From assembly GCF_002211285.1 (NCBI RefSeq), contig NZ_LOKX01000032.1, positions 124,001 to 188,000 of the forward strand: DNA of 64,000 nt, given 5' to 3'. This document shows, piece after piece, positions 61,228 to 64,000 of this stretch. How positions within the stretch are numbered: position 1 is the first letter of the stretch; each line of letters begins with the position of its first letter. This DNA comes from Rhizobium sp. R635 (lineage in GTDB: Bacteria > Pseudomonadota > Alphaproteobacteria > Rhizobiales > Rhizobiaceae). The notes under the pieces were generated by a model that did not search any database, was not told the DNA's origin, and saw only the letters and a program-made list of their open reading frames with translations. Both the position numbers and the translations under genes were made by a program.

Positions 61228-61620
61228 TCAACGCATCGCAGCCTGGACGTAAGGGGAAGGCACGCCGCGGGCATCGTTCTGCGTGGCGAATGAGGTGACC
61301 AGCAGTGCCAGGCCGATCGCCGCTGGCAGAGCGCCGGCAGGTTTTCGAACGCCGACATGTGCGAAGCCGGACAGCAGCAAGTGAAAGAAGATGCCGGCAT
61401 AGGCGAGATCGCTGAGCGGCACGCTGACGCGCGAAAGGATCGCGGCCGGGCCGAGAACCTTGACGACGATCATGAACGGAATGAGGAAGGGAGCCTTGAA
61501 ACCAAGCTCCCCCAGAGCCTCGCGAACCCAGTCTCTCCGTGTGACATAGAGGGTCGCTGAAGCGAGATAGAGCGCGGATAGAAGCGCCGTGCTGATCCAG
61601 TATCCGTAAAATTCAAGCAT
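61228..61620 (-). CDS. DoxX-like membrane protein
   Basis: The 130 residues hold four hydrophobic segments (about 8-25, 45-65, 70-90, 98-115) with PFLIPFMIVVKVLGPAAIL near residue 45, the DoxX_2-type arrangement. Such proteins are small quinone- or redox-linked membrane proteins of uncertain role. With the SDR it forms a likely two-gene operon controlled by the divergent HxlR regulator. Confidence 0.75.
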   Translation of the reverse strand: MLEFYGYWISTALLSALYLASATLYVTRRDWVREALGELGFKAPFLIPFMIVVKVLGPAAILSRVSVPLSDLAYAGIFFHLLLSGFAHVGVRKPAGALPAAIGLALLVTSFATQNDARGVPSPYVQAAMR

Positions 61621-61747
61621 GAGTTATCCCTGTCGCTGCTCACGCAGCAACATTCCTCTCGTCGAGTCTGTCGGTTTATCTATGAGGGGCGCTTCTTGCT
61701 GCGCCCCCCGGTGCATGGGTGGAAAATGTCGTCTAAGATCAATCTTT

Positions 61748-61769
61748 GTAAGTAGGATGAATTACTTGC
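61748..61769. promoter_or_regulatory. HxlR operator candidate
   Basis: GTAAGTA (61748-61754) and TACTTGC (61763-61769) are inverted copies (6 of 7) with an eight-base spacer, directly upstream of the HxlR gene. HxlR-type regulators bind AGTA/TACT dyads, so self-control and control of the divergent DoxX-SDR operon are plausible. Confidence 0.5.
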
Positions 61770-61791
61770 TGCTAGTATGGAAAAGCAGACT

Positions 61792-62157
61792 ATGGCCGAT
61801 GGCGAAATCAATATGCATGAGGAGATGCGGCGTGCATTCGCGCTGCTTTCCGGCAAATGGAAGCTGGAAATCATGTGGCTGCTCAATCAGCGGGTCTACC
61901 GGTTCGGCGAGTTGAGGAAGGCCATTCCCGGCATCACCCAGCACATGCTGACAGCGCAACTGCGCGAGCTCGAAGCGGATGGCATGGTCTCCCGCACCGT
62001 CTTTGCGGAGGTTCCCCCGCGGGTCGAATATACGATCACGCAAAAGGCGCGGAGTCTCGGTCCGACGATGGAGGCGTTGACGGCATGGTGGAACGAGTAC
62101 GGCAAAAGCGTACCGGTAAAACCGAGTGCACGCGGGCGTAAAGCGAGAGGCGGCTGA
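61792..62157 (+). CDS. HxlR-family transcriptional regulator
   Basis: ATG 61792 has GGAAAAG seven bases upstream; ATG 61777 has no site. The 121-residue protein has the winged-helix pattern of HxlR: FALLSGKWKLEIMWLL, FGELRKAIPGITQHMLTAQLRELEADGMV (in part), then VEYTITQKARSLGPTMEALTAWW (in part). No Cys is conserved near the N-terminus, so it is not an obvious thiol sensor of the YodB type. It is divergent from the DoxX-SDR pair. Confidence 0.85.
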   Translation: MADGEINMHEEMRRAFALLSGKWKLEIMWLLNQRVYRFGELRKAIPGITQHMLTAQLRELEADGMVSRTVFAEVPPRVEYTITQKARSLGPTMEALTAWWNEYGKSVPVKPSARGRKARGG

Positions 62158-62187
62158 ACGGAGGCGGGTCGATAAACGACCTCACAG

Positions 62188-62682
62188 TCACGAAAGACTG
62201 GAACCGAACTTGTCCCAGCCTTCCTTGATCGTCTCCATCGCGACATTCGTCGAGGTGTTGGCAACGTGCGGCAGCGTCGAGATGCGCTCGCCCAGCACGC
62301 GGCGGTAGCGGCCGATGTCGCGGGTGCGGATCTTCAGGAGATAGTCGAACCGGCCGGCGATCATGTGACACTCCTCGACTTCCCGGATCTTCTTGATGGC
62401 GTCGTTGAAGCTTTTGAGCGCCGCCTCGCGGGTGTCGGAGAGCTTCACCTCGACGAAAGCGATGTGGTCGAGCTGCATTTTCGCCGGGTTGAGGACGGCC
62501 TTGAAGCCTTCGATATAGCCGTCGTTGATCAGTCGCTTGAAGCGGATCTGGCAGGGCGTCTTGGAAAGCCCGACGCGCGCGGCGAGATCGGTGATCGACA
62601 GTCTCCCGTCCTCGGCGAGAGCCGCGAGGATCTTTCTGTCGAACTGGTCCAATTCACTAAAGATGTCGGTTTCTGTGGCCAT
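62188..62682 (-). CDS. putR: Lrp/AsnC-family regulator, probably PutR
   Basis: ATG 62682 opens a normal 164-residue Lrp protein; the longer frame is untranslated leader. The helix-turn-helix (DRKILAALAEDGRLSITDLAARVGLSKTPCQIRFKRL, cited in part, residues about 14-50) is followed by the RAM ligand domain (VEVKLSDTREAALKSFNDA in part). In Agrobacterium and rhizobia a divergent Lrp-type gene, putR, activates putA in response to proline. Here putA lies to the right, with one small gene between. Confidence 0.8.
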   Translation of the reverse strand: MATETDIFSELDQFDRKILAALAEDGRLSITDLAARVGLSKTPCQIRFKRLINDGYIEGFKAVLNPAKMQLDHIAFVEVKLSDTREAALKSFNDAIKKIREVEECHMIAGRFDYLLKIRTRDIGRYRRVLGERISTLPHVANTSTNVAMETIKEGWDKFGSSLS

Positions 62683-62853
62683 TTGAACTCTCGGTGATCG
62701 CTTTATAAGTTCATACGGCTTGAAAACCACTAAAATCAAGTGAGATCGCGATTTGCGGCTATGGTAGATTGTGCGTCGGCAGTGGGAGGAAGGCGTGAGC
62801 GCCTGGCGCATTGCCGGGATCGGCAGCGGCGCCGCACCAGGAGGGGATCACGG

Positions 62854-63060
62854 ATGCACGAGAAACAAGCGGATGACGAGCGGAAGCCCGACTTGCTCGC
62901 TCACTACAGGCCGGTGGCGATAAGAGCGGTTGCGGCAGCATTCACCCTCAAGCGCGACAAGCCGGATGCGCGCCCGCTTTGCGAGACGGAATATTCCGGC
63001 CCCGCTTTTCTGGATGATGCGCTCTGGGATGACGAGCCCGGTGTTCCATTTATCCGTTAG
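62854..63060 (+). CDS. Small uncharacterised protein between putR and putA
   Basis: ATG 62854 has a strong AGGAGG nine bases upstream. The 68-residue product (LLAHYRPVAIRAVAAAFTLKRD near residue 12, then ALWDDEPGVPFIR at the end) has one amphipathic helix and an acidic tail. I know no family. It ends 28 bases before the putA start and is likely to be on the same transcript, so a role linked to proline use is possible. Confidence 0.55.
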   Translation: MHEKQADDERKPDLLAHYRPVAIRAVAAAFTLKRDKPDARPLCETEYSGPAFLDDALWDDEPGVPFIR

Positions 63061-63088
63061 ACGAAACATTCTTTGATCAGGGACTCCC

Positions 63089-64000
63089 ATGTTGAACGCA
63101 GCGATCGACCCCGCATCCTCCAATGATCCCGCCGGCAGCGCGCCGTTCGCCGCTTTTGCGCCGCCGATCCGGCCGCAATCCGAGCTCCGCCAGGCGATCA
63201 CATCAGCCTATCGCCGTCCGGAAACCGAATGCCTGCCGCCGCTCGTTGCGGCCGCGCGCGTTTCCGAGGCCAAGCGTTATGACATCCGCAGCACGGCCCG
63301 CACACTGATCGAGGCGCTGCGCGCCAAGCACAAGGGCACCGGCGTCGAAGGGCTGGTGCAGGAATATTCGCTTTCCAGCCAGGAAGGTGTCGCGCTCATG
63401 TGCCTTGCCGAAGCGCTGCTGCGCATTCCCGACACGGACACCCGCGACGCGCTGATCCGCGACAAGATCGCCGAGGGCAACTGGACCTCGCATATCGGCG
63501 GCGGCAAATCCATGTTCGTCAACGCGGCCACCTGGGGTCTCGTCGTCACCGGCAAGCTGACTTCGACGGTCAACGACCGCAGCCTGTCGGCGGCGCTGAC
63601 GCGGCTGATCGCGCGTGCCGGCGAGCCGGTGATCCGCCGCGGCGTCGATATGGCGATGCGCATGATGGGCGAGCAGTTCGTCACCGGCGAAACGATCGAG
63701 GAAGCGCTGAAGCGCGCCCGGCCGCTCGAAGCGCGCGGCTTCCGCTATTCCTACGACATGCTGGGCGAGGCCGCGACGACCGCCGCCGACGCCGAGCGTT
63801 ATTTCAAGGATTACGAGAAGGCGATCCACGCCATCGGCAAGGCGGCGGATGGCCGGGGTATCTATGACGGTCCCGGTATCTCGATCAAGTTGTCGGCCCT
63901 TCACCCCCGTTATGTCAGAGCGCAGGCCGGCCGAGTGATGGGCGAGCTGCTGCCGAAGGTCAAGGCGCTCGCGGTTATCGCCAAGGGTTACGATATCGGC
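63089..64000 (+). CDS. putA: Bifunctional proline dehydrogenase/P5C dehydrogenase, N-terminal part, cut by right edge
   Basis: ATG 63089 is the first in-frame start after the small gene. The 304 visible residues have the PutA N-terminus: LRQAITSAYRRPETECL, then the linker and arm (ALMCLAEALLRIPDTDTRDALIRDKI in part, GNWTSH), and the beginning of the proline dehydrogenase barrel (RYSYDMLGEAATTAADAERYF in part, GPGISIKLSALHPRY). The enzyme oxidises proline to glutamate in two steps and passes electrons to quinone through FAD. No stop is reached before the window ends. Its substrate is the end product of stachydrine demethylation, linking it to the island at 25.5-54 kb. Confidence 0.92.
   Translation, partial: MLNAAIDPASSNDPAGSAPFAAFAPPIRPQSELRQAITSAYRRPETECLPPLVAAARVSEAKRYDIRSTARTLIEALRAKHKGTGVEGLVQEYSLSSQEGVALMCLAEALLRIPDTDTRDALIRDKIAEGNWTSHIGGGKSMFVNAATWGLVVTGKLTSTVNDRSLSAALTRLIARAGEPVIRRGVDMAMRMMGEQFVTGETIEEALKRARPLEARGFRYSYDMLGEAATTAADAERYFKDYEKAIHAIGKAADGRGIYDGPGISIKLSALHPRYVRAQAGRVMGELLPKVKALAVIAKGYDIG

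Noticed and set aside
1..64000. CRISPR array, tRNA, rRNA, insertion sequence or integrase
   Set aside because: No regularly spaced direct repeats, no tRNA-like cloverleaf and no transposase or integrase motif were found on reading through.

Overview
The window reads as a chromosomal or large-replicon segment of an alphaproteobacterium of the Rhizobium/Agrobacterium group. The grounds are high GC content with rhizobial codon use, many ABC transporters and LysR/GntR/AraC regulators, a dispersed palindromic repeat of the type common in Rhizobium genomes (about 32951-33024), and a rhizobial lrp-type putR next to putA. No tRNA, rRNA, CRISPR array, transposase or phage gene was seen. Assignments come from reading translated sequence and recalling family motifs; no database search was run.

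Region 1 (1-6509) is an accessory, somewhat AT-richer block of interbacterial-competition genes. It holds a DNase effector tail with an HxxD motif (Ntox15/Tde type, cut by the left edge) and its GAD-like immunity partner. Next is a PAAR-like (DUF4150)/AHH-nuclease effector broken by a frameshift and an amber codon, then two tandem propeller-like proteins (the first frameshifted) and a second GAD-like protein with no visible toxin. This looks like an eroding type VI secretion effector/immunity locus.

Region 2 (6554-25528) is mixed: two unrecognised proteins, an orphan HAMP-type chemoreceptor fragment, an aldehyde dehydrogenase, an EamA exporter, and a LysR regulator divergent from a class V aminotransferase / amino-acid ABC transporter / RidA cluster. 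It continues with a PAS-PAS-GGEEF diguanylate cyclase, a YdeP-type molybdopterin oxidoreductase with a small HTH-like partner, an AraC regulator with a hairpin-rich upstream region, and a DUF3422 protein.

Region 3 (25548-54170) is the heart of the window: an island for uptake and stripping of quaternary-ammonium compounds such as glycine betaine, stachydrine (proline betaine) and probably hydroxyproline betaine. Two betaine ABC transporters import substrate. A Rieske oxygenase and its ferredoxin-type reductase, plus a DgcA/StcD-type flavoprotein, can remove N-methyl groups. EtfBA and ETF-ubiquinone oxidoreductase carry electrons to quinone. FrmA, FghA and Gfa clear the formaldehyde. A hydroxyproline epimerase-like protein, a FAD amine oxidase, a DapA-type deaminase and an aldehyde dehydrogenase match the four steps from 4-hydroxyproline to 2-oxoglutarate. 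Embedded in this island are three proteins resembling DMSP lyases: two DddL-type cupins (one with its metal ligands lost) and one M24-fold DddP-like protein with all ligands kept. This is the most interesting part of the window.

Region 4 (54282-64000) has a GcvA-like LysR regulator, an acyltransferase/toroid-like two-domain protein with a cyclophilin-like protein, SDR and MFS genes, further LysR/HxlR regulators with an SDR and a DoxX protein, and finally putR and the start of putA. PutA would consume the proline left after stachydrine demethylation.
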